NCBI RefSeq assembly: GCF_030283205.1
Contig: NZ_JASNWF010000025.1
Span: 1 to 64,000, forward strand
Length of the DNA: 64,000 nt
Origin: Actinomadura opuntiae
GTDB lineage: Bacteria > Actinomycetota > Actinomycetes > Streptosporangiales > Streptosporangiaceae
Direction of reading: 5' to 3'
Below the pieces are notes generated by a model. It had not been told where the DNA came from. It saw nothing but the letters and a program-made list of their open reading frames with translations, and did not search any database. Shown in pieces: positions 31,435 through 39,379 of this stretch. The position numbers and the translations under genes are program-made. Positions within the stretch are counted from its first letter, which is position 1; every line of letters begins with the position of its first letter.

Positions 31435-31770
31435 TCAGGGCTGCCAGTGCTCGCCCTCGTCGCCGCGCAGCTCGTCCTGGACGGGCGGGCGCTCGGTGTC
31501 GCGCATGTGCTCGGCGAGGCCGGGCTTGTTGTGGTGGCGCCGCTGGTAGGCATGCTCGGCCGGGGTGCGCCCGGGGTCGGGGTCGATCGGCAGCGAGCGC
31601 AGCACCTCGGCCGCGCTGCCGTAGGTGCCGAGCGGCAGCGACGACAGCGCCCGCTCGGCCTCGGTCAGCGGCCGCCGCGCGTGCGCGTGCTCGACGATCC
31701 GCTCCTTGCTGGCCGGGAAGGGCAGGTCCCCCAGCAGCTCCTCGACCTGCCTGGTGTCGGCGATCTTCAT
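31435..31770 (-). CDS. DUF2795-like small protein
   Basis: A 111-aa soluble protein. Residues 5-62 match the DUF2795 pattern: VEELLGDLPFPASKERIVEHA, then ALSSLPLGTYGSAAEVLRSLP. The C-terminus (LAEHMRDTERPPVQDELRG) is hydrophilic. ATG 31768-31770 follows GGGGGGAG. It lies 27 bp downstream of the zinc alcohol dehydrogenase gene on the same strand and is probably co-transcribed with it. Function unknown; such proteins accompany stress-related genes in actinobacteria. Confidence 0.8.
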   Translation of the reverse strand: MKIADTRQVEELLGDLPFPASKERIVEHAHARRPLTEAERALSSLPLGTYGSAAEVLRSLPIDPDPGRTPAEHAYQRRHHNKPGLAEHMRDTERPPVQDELRGDEGEHWQP

Positions 31771-31797
31771 GGTGCTCCCCCCTGTCGCGGCCGGCCG

Positions 31798-33015
31798 TCA
31801 GCCGGAGACCTCCAGCGCCACCTTCGTCCAGCCCGGCTCGCGTCGGTCGAACGCCTCGTAGGCCTCGATGACCCCCGGCAGGCGCGCCTGCTGGGTGAGG
31901 ATGGTGGTCGGGTCCGCGCCGCCCTTGGCGATGCGGCTGAGCAGCCCCGGCACGTACCTGCGGTGGTTGCAGTTGCCCGCCTTGACGGTCAGGTTCCGGT
32001 TCATCGCCAGGCCCAGCGGGAAGCTGGTGTAGTGCGGCGGGTACACCCCGACGATCCCGATCGTGCCGGCCTTGGCGACCATGTCCACCGCCCAGCGCAG
32101 CGCCTCGCCGGGCGCGTCGCCGGGGCGCCACTGCGCGCCGTCCTGGCCGGTGCGCGGCGCGGCCTGCGCCTGCTCGCGCTCGAACTCCCGCCGGTCCTCC
32201 CGGGTGATCGCCTCGGCGGCGGGACCGCTCGCCGGGCTCTCGGCGTCCACGCCGACCGCGTCGATCACGCGGTCCGCGCCGATGCCGCCGGTGAAGTCCC
32301 GGACGGCCTCGACCGGGTCCTCGGCGTTGAAGTCGATCGTCTCGGCGTTCTGCAGCCGCGCCGTCTCCAGCCGGTCGGCGTGCCCGTCCACGACGAACAC
32401 CCGTCCGGCGCCCTGGATCCGGGCCGACAGCACGGCGAGCTGCCCGACCGGCCCGGCGCCGAGCACCGCGACGGTGTCGCCGGTGCCGACCTCGGCGAGC
32501 CGGGCGCCGAACCAGGCGGTCGGCAGGATGTCGCTGACCATCAGCGCCTGCTCGTCGGTGACGCCGGGCGGGATGGCGACGAGGTTGGTGTGCGCGTACG
32601 GGACGCGCGCGTACTCGGCCTGCAGCCCGTCGAACGGGCCGGTCGACCGCGGGCCGCCGTAGAACGACGTGCCGGCGGACGGGCCGTTGGGGTTGGCGAC
32701 GTCGCACTGGGCGTAGTAGCCGGCGCGGCAGTACGAGCACCGGCCGCAGCCGATCGTGGACGGGATGACGACGCGGTCGCCGGGCACGAAGTTGCGGACG
32801 TCCGGCCCGGTCTCCTCGACGATGCCGACGGCCTCGTGCCCGAGGACCGTGCCCGGCTCCATCCCGGGCATCGTGCCCCTGACGAAGTGCAGGTCCGTCC
32901 CGCAGATCGCGCTGGCGGTGATCCGGACGACCGCGTCCTCGGGGCCGCGGACGGCCGGGTCGGGCACCTCGTCCAGGCTGATCTTGCCGACGTCGTGCCA
33001 GACCACTGCCCTCAT
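31798..33015 (-). CDS. Zinc-dependent alcohol dehydrogenase, formaldehyde-dehydrogenase-like
   Basis: A 405-aa MDR-family dehydrogenase resembling glutathione-independent formaldehyde dehydrogenases. Catalytic zinc ligands are in SAICGTDLHF and VLGHEAVG; the structural zinc site is CGRCSYCRAGYYAQC. The NAD-binding motif is VAVLGAGPVGQLAVLSA. Compared with short alcohol dehydrogenases it has an insertion of about 40 polar residues (SPASGPAAEAITREDRREF, about 270-310). ATG 33013-33015 follows GGGAGGAG. A paralogue with the same architecture lies at 39380-40567. Oxidation of small aldehydes or alcohols is inferred, not shown. Confidence 0.88.
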   Translation of the reverse strand: MRAVVWHDVGKISLDEVPDPAVRGPEDAVVRITASAICGTDLHFVRGTMPGMEPGTVLGHEAVGIVEETGPDVRNFVPGDRVVIPSTIGCGRCSYCRAGYYAQCDVANPNGPSAGTSFYGGPRSTGPFDGLQAEYARVPYAHTNLVAIPPGVTDEQALMVSDILPTAWFGARLAEVGTGDTVAVLGAGPVGQLAVLSARIQGAGRVFVVDGHADRLETARLQNAETIDFNAEDPVEAVRDFTGGIGADRVIDAVGVDAESPASGPAAEAITREDRREFEREQAQAAPRTGQDGAQWRPGDAPGEALRWAVDMVAKAGTIGIVGVYPPHYTSFPLGLAMNRNLTVKAGNCNHRRYVPGLLSRIAKGGADPTTILTQQARLPGVIEAYEAFDRREPGWTKVALEVSG

Positions 33016-33166
33016 GGCTCTGCTCCTCCCTCGCGGGACCTGGTCCTGTCCGCCCTTCCCGCAGCTCACCGCCCAAACCCGGGTGTCGCGGACGCCGGTG
33101 TCCGGCCGGGGCGGCGGCCACCGGATAATGGGGGCCGCACACCGCGACCTCTCCCAGGAGCCGCCC

Positions 33167-33205
33167 ATGACACGCCCGTCCCGGCCCGCGCGGGCCCGCC
33201 GGTGA
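33167..33205 (+). CDS. 12-codon arginine-rich leader ORF coupled to DyP gene
   Basis: ATG 33167 has AGGAG six bases upstream and encodes MTRPSRPARARR followed by TGA. The TGA overlaps the GTG start of the DyP peroxidase gene (GTGA at 33202-33205). The peroxidase GTG has no independent ribosome site, so translation probably depends on reading this leader. A sequencing frameshift fusing it to the peroxidase is the alternative explanation. Confidence 0.5.
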   Translation: MTRPSRPARARR

Positions 33206-34194
33206 GCGCGCCGCGCGCCGGCGCGTCGCAGGAGGTGCTCGGGCCGCTGACCGGCTCGGCGATCTTCCTGGTGGTCACCGTCGACCCGGGCGGCGAGCCG
33301 GTGGTCGCCGAGCTGCTGCCCGACCTCGCCGGGCTGGTCCGCGCGGTCGGCTTCCGCGTGCCGGGCGGCGGGCTGACCTGCGTCACCGGCATCGGCTCGG
33401 ACGCCTGGGACCGGCTGTTCTCCGGCCCCCGCCCCGCCGGGCTGCACCCGTTCACGGCGCTGGCCGGCGACGTGCACACCGCGCCCGCGACCCCCGGCGA
33501 CCTGCTGTTCCACATCCGCGCGCACCGGATGGACCTGTGCTTCGAGCTGGCCGCGCAGATCATGGAGCGGCTGGCCGGCGCGGTGACCGTCGTGGACGAG
33601 GTGCACGGGTTCCGCTACTTCGAGCAGCGCGACCTGCTCGGCTTCGTCGACGGCACCGAGAACCCCACCGGCGACGACGCCCGCGCCGCCGTCGTCATCG
33701 GCGACGAGGACCCCGGGTTCGCCGGCGGCAGCTACGTGATCGTCCAGAAGTACCTGCACGACATGCGGGCGTGGAACGCGCTGACGGTCGAGCAGCAGGA
33801 GGACGCGATCGGCCGCCGCAAGCTGTCCGACATCGAGATCCCCGACGACCTGAAGGCGCCGGGAGCGCACGTCGCGCTCACCACGATCACCGGGCCGGAC
33901 GGCGAGGAGCGCGAGATCCTGCGCGACAACATGCCCTTCGGCAGCCTGCGGGACGGCGAGTTCGGCACGTACTTCATCGGCTACTCCGCCACCCCGGAGG
34001 TGACCGAGGAGATGCTGCGGAACATGTTCCTCGGCGACCCGCCCGGCGTGCACGACCGGCTGCTGGACTTCTCGACCGCCGTGACCGGGACCCTGTTCCA
34101 CGTCCCCGCGGCCGACTTTCTGGACGACCCGCCCCCGCTTCCCAGCGACGACGGATCCCTGGGCATCGGCGACCTGAAGAGGAGCGCGCTTTGA
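33202..34194 (+). CDS. Dye-decolourising peroxidase, encapsulin cargo
   Basis: DyP-type heme peroxidase (330 aa). The distal GxxDG motif with its Asp/Asn environment is in LLGFVDGTENPTGDD. The heme-ligand and distal-Arg regions follow (HDMRAWNALTVEQQEDAIGRRK, FGTYFIGYSATPEVTEEML). The C-terminus carries an encapsulin cargo-loading peptide, DGSLGIGDLKRSAL, after a proline linker, as in family 1 encapsulin systems. It is co-transcribed with the shell gene (TTGA overlap), so the enzyme should be packaged inside the nanocompartment. The peroxidase uses H2O2 to oxidise a range of phenolic or dye-like substrates; the native substrate is not known. Confidence 0.94.
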   Translation: MSAPRAGASQEVLGPLTGSAIFLVVTVDPGGEPVVAELLPDLAGLVRAVGFRVPGGGLTCVTGIGSDAWDRLFSGPRPAGLHPFTALAGDVHTAPATPGDLLFHIRAHRMDLCFELAAQIMERLAGAVTVVDEVHGFRYFEQRDLLGFVDGTENPTGDDARAAVVIGDEDPGFAGGSYVIVQKYLHDMRAWNALTVEQQEDAIGRRKLSDIEIPDDLKAPGAHVALTTITGPDGEEREILRDNMPFGSLRDGEFGTYFIGYSATPEVTEEMLRNMFLGDPPGVHDRLLDFSTAVTGTLFHVPAADFLDDPPPLPSDDGSLGIGDLKRSAL

Positions 34195-34985
34195 ACAACC
34201 TGCACCGCGAACTGGCCCCGATCTCCGCCGCCGCATGGGAGGACCTGGAGGCGGAGATCCGCCGCACCGTCACCCGCAACCTGGCGGGGCGGCGGCTGGT
34301 GGACGTGCCGGACGCGGGCGGCGTGGCGCTCGCGGCCGTCACCACCGGGCACCTCGACCCGATCGACGCGCCCGCCGACGGCGTCCGGGCGCACGTGCGG
34401 CGGGCCCGTCCGCTGGTGGAGCTGCGGGTGCCGTTCACCGTCGACCGGCGCGACGTCGACGACGTCGAGCGCGGCGCCAAGGACCCGGACTGGCAGCCGG
34501 CCAAGGACGCCGCCCGGCTGATCGCCCGCGCCGAGGACAGGGCGGTCTTCGAGGGGTACGCCGCGGCCGGCATCGAGGGGCTGCGCGCGGCGTCGGCCAA
34601 CCCGGCGATCGCGCTGCCGGCCGAGCCGCGCGAGTACCCGAACGCGGTCGCGCAGGCCGTGACGGCGCTGCGGCTGGCCGGGGTGGACGGCCCGTACTCG
34701 CTGGCGCTCAGCGCGGACGCCTACACCGCGGTCAACGAGACCTCCGACCACGGCTACCCGATCCACGAGCACCTGGCGCGGCTGGTCAGCGGCGACATCG
34801 TCTGGGCGCCCGCGATCTCCGGCGCGTTCCTGCTGTCGACGCGGGGCGGCGACTTCGAGCTGCGCATCGGGCAGGACCTGTCGGTGGGCTACGAGTCCCA
34901 CGACGCGACGAGCGTCCGGCTGTACCTGCAGGAGACGTTCACGTTCCTGACCTACACCGCCGAAGCGGTCGTCGCGCTGGGCTGA
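34191..34985 (+). CDS. Encapsulin shell protein (linocin M18 family)
   Basis: A 264-aa HK97-fold shell protein of family 1 encapsulins. Characteristic segments are the N-terminal NNLHRELAPISAAAWEDLEAE (N-arm), PFTVDRRDVDDVERGAKD (E-loop region), DRAVFEGYAAAGIEGLR, and YSLALSADAYTAVNETSDHGYPIHEHLARLV. It assembles into an icosahedral compartment loaded with the upstream DyP. The TTG start (34191-34193) overlaps the peroxidase stop (TTGA) and has AGAGGAG ahead of it, giving coupled translation of cargo and shell. Confidence 0.94.
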   Translation: MNNLHRELAPISAAAWEDLEAEIRRTVTRNLAGRRLVDVPDAGGVALAAVTTGHLDPIDAPADGVRAHVRRARPLVELRVPFTVDRRDVDDVERGAKDPDWQPAKDAARLIARAEDRAVFEGYAAAGIEGLRAASANPAIALPAEPREYPNAVAQAVTALRLAGVDGPYSLALSADAYTAVNETSDHGYPIHEHLARLVSGDIVWAPAISGAFLLSTRGGDFELRIGQDLSVGYESHDATSVRLYLQETFTFLTYTAEAVVALG

Positions 34986-35134
34986 CGGGCGGTCCGCGTT
35001 CCGGCCGCGCGCCGCCGCCGATCACCGCCGAACGTGCCGTGAATCCGCGGCCCATGACTCGATGGACCGCGGATAACCGCGCCAGCGGCGGTGAGTACGA
35101 TGAGCGGATCGATCGCCGACTCGAAGAGACGGGC

Positions 35135-36013
35135 ATGGCTGACTACCGAATCGACGACCTGGCGCGCGCGGCCGGCACGACGGTCCGGCACGTGCGCGGC
35201 TTCCAGGAGCGCGGCCTGCTCCCGCCGCCCCGGATGAAGGGCAGGGTCGGCTTCTACGACGACACCCACCTGGCGCGCATCCACCTCATCACCCGGCTCA
35301 AGGACCGCGGCTACACGCTGGCGAGCATCGGCGAGATGCTGTCGGCGTGGGAGCGCGGCCACAACCTGGCCGACCTGCTCGGGCTGGAGCGGGTCATCCA
35401 CGACCCGTGGTCGGACGAGGAGCCGGTGCGGATGACGCTCGCGCAGGTCGTCCGGCGGTTCTACCCCGACGTCCCGGAGGAGGCGCTCGAGGGCGTGAAG
35501 CCCGCCGACTTCCCGAAGCTGCGGCGCGCGGAGGAGCTGGAGTTCATCCGGTGGACGGGCGAGGAGTACCTGGTGCCGAGCCCGCGGCTGTTCGAGGTCG
35601 GTGCGGGGCTCGTCGAGGCCGGGATCGAGCTGGACGCGGTCCTGGAGATCGCCGGCCGGCTGCGCGGCGACGTGGACGCCATCGCCCGGCAGTTCGTCCG
35701 GCTGACGGTGGAGCACGCCGGGCTGGACGCGCGGCTCGGCGACCTGGACATCCGCGAGGTCGGCGAGGTGATCCGCCGGCTGCGGCCGATCGGCATGCAG
35801 GCGGTCCAGGGGCTGCTGGCGCGGTCGCTGCACGCCGAGATCCAGGCCGAGTTCATCCGGCAGATCGAGGAGATCGGGCCCACTCCCCCGCCCCGGGACC
35901 CGGCTCGGGCCCCGACTCGGGAGCCGGTCCGGCGCGCCGCGGAACGGCCGGCGCCGATCGTCGCCGCGCAGGACGGCGGGACCGCGCGCGACGTGCCCGA
36001 CGTCCAGGTGTGA
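35135..36013 (+). CDS. MerR-family transcriptional regulator
   Basis: A 292-aa protein. The N-terminal MerR winged HTH has YRIDDLARAAGTTVRHVRGFQERGLLPPPRMKGRVGFY and the coiled helix ARIHLITRLKDRGYTLASIGEML. The following 170 residues contain a helical region (RMTLAQVVRRFYPDVPEEALEG, RLVTVEHAG-like) seen in actinobacterial MerR proteins of this length. The C-terminus is disordered and proline/arginine-rich (about 252-280). The effector and target genes are unknown. ATG 35135. Confidence 0.9.
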   Translation: MADYRIDDLARAAGTTVRHVRGFQERGLLPPPRMKGRVGFYDDTHLARIHLITRLKDRGYTLASIGEMLSAWERGHNLADLLGLERVIHDPWSDEEPVRMTLAQVVRRFYPDVPEEALEGVKPADFPKLRRAEELEFIRWTGEEYLVPSPRLFEVGAGLVEAGIELDAVLEIAGRLRGDVDAIARQFVRLTVEHAGLDARLGDLDIREVGEVIRRLRPIGMQAVQGLLARSLHAEIQAEFIRQIEEIGPTPPPRDPARAPTREPVRRAAERPAPIVAAQDGGTARDVPDVQV

Positions 36014-36068
36014 CGCGCGGCCCCGCGCCCGGAATCCGGGCGGGGGCCGGTTCGGCGGCCGGGACCGG

Positions 36069-36542
36069 TCAGTAGTCGAACCAGCCGGGCAGCTTCGCGC
36101 CGAACATCATGTCGCCGGACAGCTTGATCTTCCCGGTCATGAAGCCCTGGACGCCGTTCAGCCGGCCGGCGCACAGCCGCAGCAGCGTCGGCACCGACAG
36201 CGTGAGGGTCACCGCCGGGCCGGCCGGCGCGCCGCGCTCGCCGATGGCGGCGCCGTCGCGGATCACCAGCCCGTAGGACAGCGTGCCGCCCGGCGCGGTG
36301 ACGTCCCAGCGGACCACGCCGCCGTCGTTGCCGGCGCGTTCGGCGACGAAGTGCTCGCCCATCAGGCCGAACACCTTGTCCAGGACGTCCTCGGGGCCGA
36401 CGGCCGCGACGAACCCGTCGATCATCCCGTCGTCCACGCCGGGCGTGTCGAGCAGCTCGCGGAGCTGCTCCGGGGAGGCGACGTTCTCCAGCAACGCCTT
36501 CAGCTGGTCGGCGTCTCCGAGGTCGGGCACGGTGCTGCTCAT
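36069..36542 (-). CDS. SCP2 sterol-binding domain protein
   Basis: A 157-aa protein with an N-terminal helical region (QLKALLENVASPEQLRELLDTPGVDDGMIDGFVAAVGPEDVLD) and an SCP2-like lipid-binding domain ending PTLLRLCAGRLNGVQGFMTGKIKLSGDMMFGAKL, the classic SCP2 motif. It probably binds a hydrophobic ligand such as a fatty acyl or isoprenoid molecule. ATG 36540-36542 follows GGAGGGAATTGCC. It is transcribed toward the MerR gene and is not clearly in an operon. Confidence 0.88.
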   Translation of the reverse strand: MSSTVPDLGDADQLKALLENVASPEQLRELLDTPGVDDGMIDGFVAAVGPEDVLDKVFGLMGEHFVAERAGNDGGVVRWDVTAPGGTLSYGLVIRDGAAIGERGAPAGPAVTLTLSVPTLLRLCAGRLNGVQGFMTGKIKLSGDMMFGAKLPGWFDY

Positions 36543-36660
36543 GGCAATTCCCTCCGGTCGAGGCGGCGCGTTCACGCGTCCGACGATTCCAGGGCCGCGA
36601 CCGCCGGATAACTGCACCGGGGACGAAAACGCGAGGTACGGCACTCACCTTTTGGAAGGT

Positions 36661-37947
36661 TTATGCGCGGGCCCTCGCGGGGGCGTTCTGGAACCAGTCG
36701 GGCTCCCCGCCGGGGCGGGTGGTCGCGTGCCACAGACGCAGCGCCATCAGCAGCTCGACGTGCAGCGACGGGTCATGGATCTCGTCGCCGAACCATTCGT
36801 CGAGTTTGCGCATCCGCAGCCGGACGGTCTGCGCATGGACCTGCAGCCGGGCCGCCGCGGCGGAGGCGTTGAATCCGCATTCCAGCATCGCCTGAAGGGT
36901 CCGCGCATACTGCGTGCGACGATTCGGCCGGACTTTCAGCAGCGGTCTCAGCCGGCGCCGCGCGGAATCCTCGACGAGGTCGCGGTGGCGCAGCACGAGC
37001 AGGGTCGGCGCGTGGTCGGCGGCGATGATCGGCCCTTCACCGGGCGGCTCGCCCGGCCGCGCATCCTCCAGAACCCCGTCGAGGACTCCGTCCAGGGCCA
37101 GGCCGAGCGCCTGCCGCGCCCAGGCCAGCGACCGGCCGAGCGCGGCCGGCGCGACGGCCGGGCCGACGGCCGCTGCGCGGCCGGCCAGGAGCGGCTCCAG
37201 CGCCCGCCGGTGCGCCGGTTCCTGCGGGTCGGGGACGATCAGGCACGGCTCGGCGAGGTGCCGGCCGTCCAGCACCTGCGGCGGGAGGGCGTGCGGGCGG
37301 GCGGGGACCGTTCCGGGGGCCAGCGCGACGGCGGCGGCGCGGTGCGGCAGCGGCCATCGCGCGTCGCGTGCCAGGTCGGCGATCCATCGGTCGTCGGCCT
37401 CGGGGCGGGCGAGCAGCGCCTCCAGCAGCTGCCGGCGGCGGCGCAGCAGCAGCCCGGCAGGGTCGCGGGACGCCTCGGCGCGGCCTTGCGCGACGGCGAC
37501 CATCAGCCAGTTCAGGAACGGGAAGAGGGCGGAGACGACCTCTCCGTACAGGCCGGGCGGCACCTCGGCGTCCAGCGAGTCGGCGACCCGGGAGAGGTGC
37601 CGGACGGCGACGCGGGTCGCGACGTTCGCGGCGTTCTGCAGGACGCTCGCGGCGCGCCCTTCCTGCACCTCGGCAGCACCGATCCGGCGGTAGAGGGACA
37701 GGAGGTCCTCCGGCGGCGGGCCGGGCCGGGCGACCAGGTCGGCGAACGCGCCGATCGCGCATCCGGCGGCGAGATCCAGGGCGTCGCGGCACTCCGGGCC
37801 GGCGTACTCGGGGACCGCCCGGCGCACCTCCTCGACGGTCTCCGCCACGATCGCGGGCACGGCCGCGCGCAGCGCGGCGGCGAGGACGCGGCGCAGGTCC
37901 ATCGCGGCGTGAGGGTCGAGTTCGATGGCGTTGCCGGGAGCGCTCAT
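36661..37947 (-). CDS. PucR-type helix-turn-helix regulator
   Basis: A 428-aa regulator with the actinobacterial PucR/CdaR layout. An N-terminal helical sensor (residues 15-170: AIVAETVEEVRRAVPEY, VQEGRAASVLQNAANVATRVAVRHL, LFPFLNWLMVAVAQGRAEA) is followed by a central GGDEF-like domain and a C-terminal HTH_30 (RTLQAMLECGFNASAAAARLQVHAQTVRLRMRKLDEWFG). Its closest match in the window is the 49340-50653 product. ATG 37945-37947 follows GGGAGGGG. The 196-bp region upstream holds two 22-bp near-repeats that may be its binding sites. Confidence 0.9.
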   Translation of the reverse strand: MSAPGNAIELDPHAAMDLRRVLAAALRAAVPAIVAETVEEVRRAVPEYAGPECRDALDLAAGCAIGAFADLVARPGPPPEDLLSLYRRIGAAEVQEGRAASVLQNAANVATRVAVRHLSRVADSLDAEVPPGLYGEVVSALFPFLNWLMVAVAQGRAEASRDPAGLLLRRRRQLLEALLARPEADDRWIADLARDARWPLPHRAAAVALAPGTVPARPHALPPQVLDGRHLAEPCLIVPDPQEPAHRRALEPLLAGRAAAVGPAVAPAALGRSLAWARQALGLALDGVLDGVLEDARPGEPPGEGPIIAADHAPTLLVLRHRDLVEDSARRRLRPLLKVRPNRRTQYARTLQAMLECGFNASAAAARLQVHAQTVRLRMRKLDEWFGDEIHDPSLHVELLMALRLWHATTRPGGEPDWFQNAPARARA

Positions 37948-38000
37948 CAGCTCACGTCCCCTCCCGACGGCGCCGTGGCCGGGCACCGTATCGCCGATCT

Positions 38001-38095
38001 ATGTACCGCAAATTAACGGAACAAGCGTGGACGGCTCATTCGGCGAATGTCAATACACATGGGCCACAGATAGATGTCCCGCAAGTTCATGGGAC
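38001..38095. promoter_or_regulatory. Two imperfect 22-bp repeats, 73 bp apart, in the PucR/Ppx intergenic region
   Basis: ATGTACCGCAAATTAACGGA (38001-38020, continuing AC) and ATGTCCCGCAAGTTCATGGG (38074-38093, continuing AC) agree at 17 of 22 positions, in the same direction. Each is partly palindromic (GT-x-CC...GG-x-AC). The 73-bp spacing is close to seven helical turns, so two dimers could lie on the same DNA face. Two operators of the adjacent PucR regulator are the likely meaning. Confidence 0.5.
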
Positions 38096-38143
38096 GGTCG
38101 TCTCAGCCGCCCCATCGGCCGCGGACCGTCCCGGGCTGCGGGA

Positions 38144-39259
38144 TCAGGTGCCGACGGCGCGCAGGCGCGGCGGTGCCGCCACCCCCGGAGCGGGCGGCGG
38201 CAACGGACGGACCGGGACCGGGCACGGCGCGCCCGTCGTCTCCCCGGTGCCCTCGAACGGCGGCCCGACCGGGCGCCCCGCGGCCAGCGCGTCGAGCCGG
38301 TGCAGGAAGATGCCCTCGCGCAGCGCCCAGGGGCACACGTCGAGCCGGTCGAGCCCGAGGACGTCCATGACGGCGTCGGCGACGATCGCGCCGGCCAGGA
38401 TCTGGTGCGCCCGCGACGCCTTCACACCGCGCAGCCGCGCGCGCTCCTCGTCCGGAAGCTTCGCCAGCTTCGGGATCCACCCGCGCAGGTCGTCGCGGCC
38501 GAGGTGGCGCGGCGCGTACTGCCCGGCCCTGCCCCCGGGCGCGCCGCACAGCCGGGCCAGCTGGATGAACGTCTTGGACGTCGCGACCGCCCGGACCGGG
38601 GCCGGCCGTTCCACGATCTCGGCCGTCGCCTCGCCGAGCACGGACCGGACGTGCGCGCGCAGCGCCTTGCGGGTGCGCTTGCGGACCGGCGGGCGGCCCG
38701 GCAGGTGGTGCCGGGTGAGCCGGCCCGCGCCGAGCGGCAGCGACAGCGCGATCTCCGGCTCCTCCCCCGTCCCGTACGCCAGCTCCATCGACCCGCCGCC
38801 GATGTCGGCGAGCAGGACCGGCCCCGCCGACCAGCCGTACCAGCGCCGCACCGCCAGGAACGTCAGCCGCGCCTCCTGCTCGCCGGACAGGAACCCCAGC
38901 GAGACGCCGGTGGCGGCGCGCACCTCGGCCGCGACGTCGTCGCGGTTGGCGGCGTCGCGCAGCGCGGACGTGGCGAGGGGCAGCAGTTCGCCCACCCCGG
39001 CGGCGGACGCGGCGGCCGACGCCTCCCGGACCGCGCCGATCAGCCGCCCGACCGCGGGCCGGCCGATCACGCCGTGCCGGTCGGTGGACTCGGCCAGCCG
39101 CACGGCGCTCTTCACCGACCGCACCGGTGCGGGCGCCTCCCCCGGGCTGAGGTCCGCGATCCGCAGGTGGGCCGAGTTGGAGCCGACGTCGAGGACGCCG
39201 AGGCGCAGGCGGGCCGAGTCCGCGGCGGAGTCCGCCGGGGCGTCCGGGAGGGTTGCCAT
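38144..39259 (-). CDS. Ppx/GppA phosphatase family protein
   Basis: A 371-aa protein of the exopolyphosphatase/guanosine pentaphosphatase family (ASKHA fold). The ATPase core motifs are RLRLGVLDVGSNSAHLRIAD (phosphate 1), FLSGEQEARLTFLAVRRWYG and LLADIGGGSMELAYG (phosphate 2). Residues 235-325 are a helical region. The length (371) and lack of a long C-terminal domain match the short actinobacterial Ppx type, which hydrolyses polyphosphate. ATG 39257-39259. It is divergent from the zinc dehydrogenase gene. No ppk gene is adjacent. Confidence 0.9.
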   Translation of the reverse strand: MATLPDAPADSAADSARLRLGVLDVGSNSAHLRIADLSPGEAPAPVRSVKSAVRLAESTDRHGVIGRPAVGRLIGAVREASAAASAAGVGELLPLATSALRDAANRDDVAAEVRAATGVSLGFLSGEQEARLTFLAVRRWYGWSAGPVLLADIGGGSMELAYGTGEEPEIALSLPLGAGRLTRHHLPGRPPVRKRTRKALRAHVRSVLGEATAEIVERPAPVRAVATSKTFIQLARLCGAPGGRAGQYAPRHLGRDDLRGWIPKLAKLPDEERARLRGVKASRAHQILAGAIVADAVMDVLGLDRLDVCPWALREGIFLHRLDALAAGRPVGPPFEGTGETTGAPCPVPVRPLPPPAPGVAAPPRLRAVGT

Positions 39260-39337
39260 GGACGTGGATTACCCGGAATTTACCCTTCCATCCGGACCCT
39301 CCCTCCGCTGACGTTTCCCTCCGGCCCCCCGGGTAGT

Positions 39338-39370
39338 CCCGCCCTAGACCCGCTCTAGGCCCGCTCTAGG
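39338..39370. repeat. Three 11-bp tandem repeats covering the leader of the dehydrogenase gene
   Basis: CCCGCCCTAGA, CCCGCTCTAGG and CCCGCTCTAGG are head-to-tail at 39338, 39349 and 39360. The second and third copies are identical. The last copy ends at AGG, the first part of the AGGAGG ribosome site for the ATG at 39380. Eleven base pairs is about one helical turn, so the units face the same side of the DNA. Confidence 0.8.
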
Positions 39371-39379
39371 AGGAAGACG

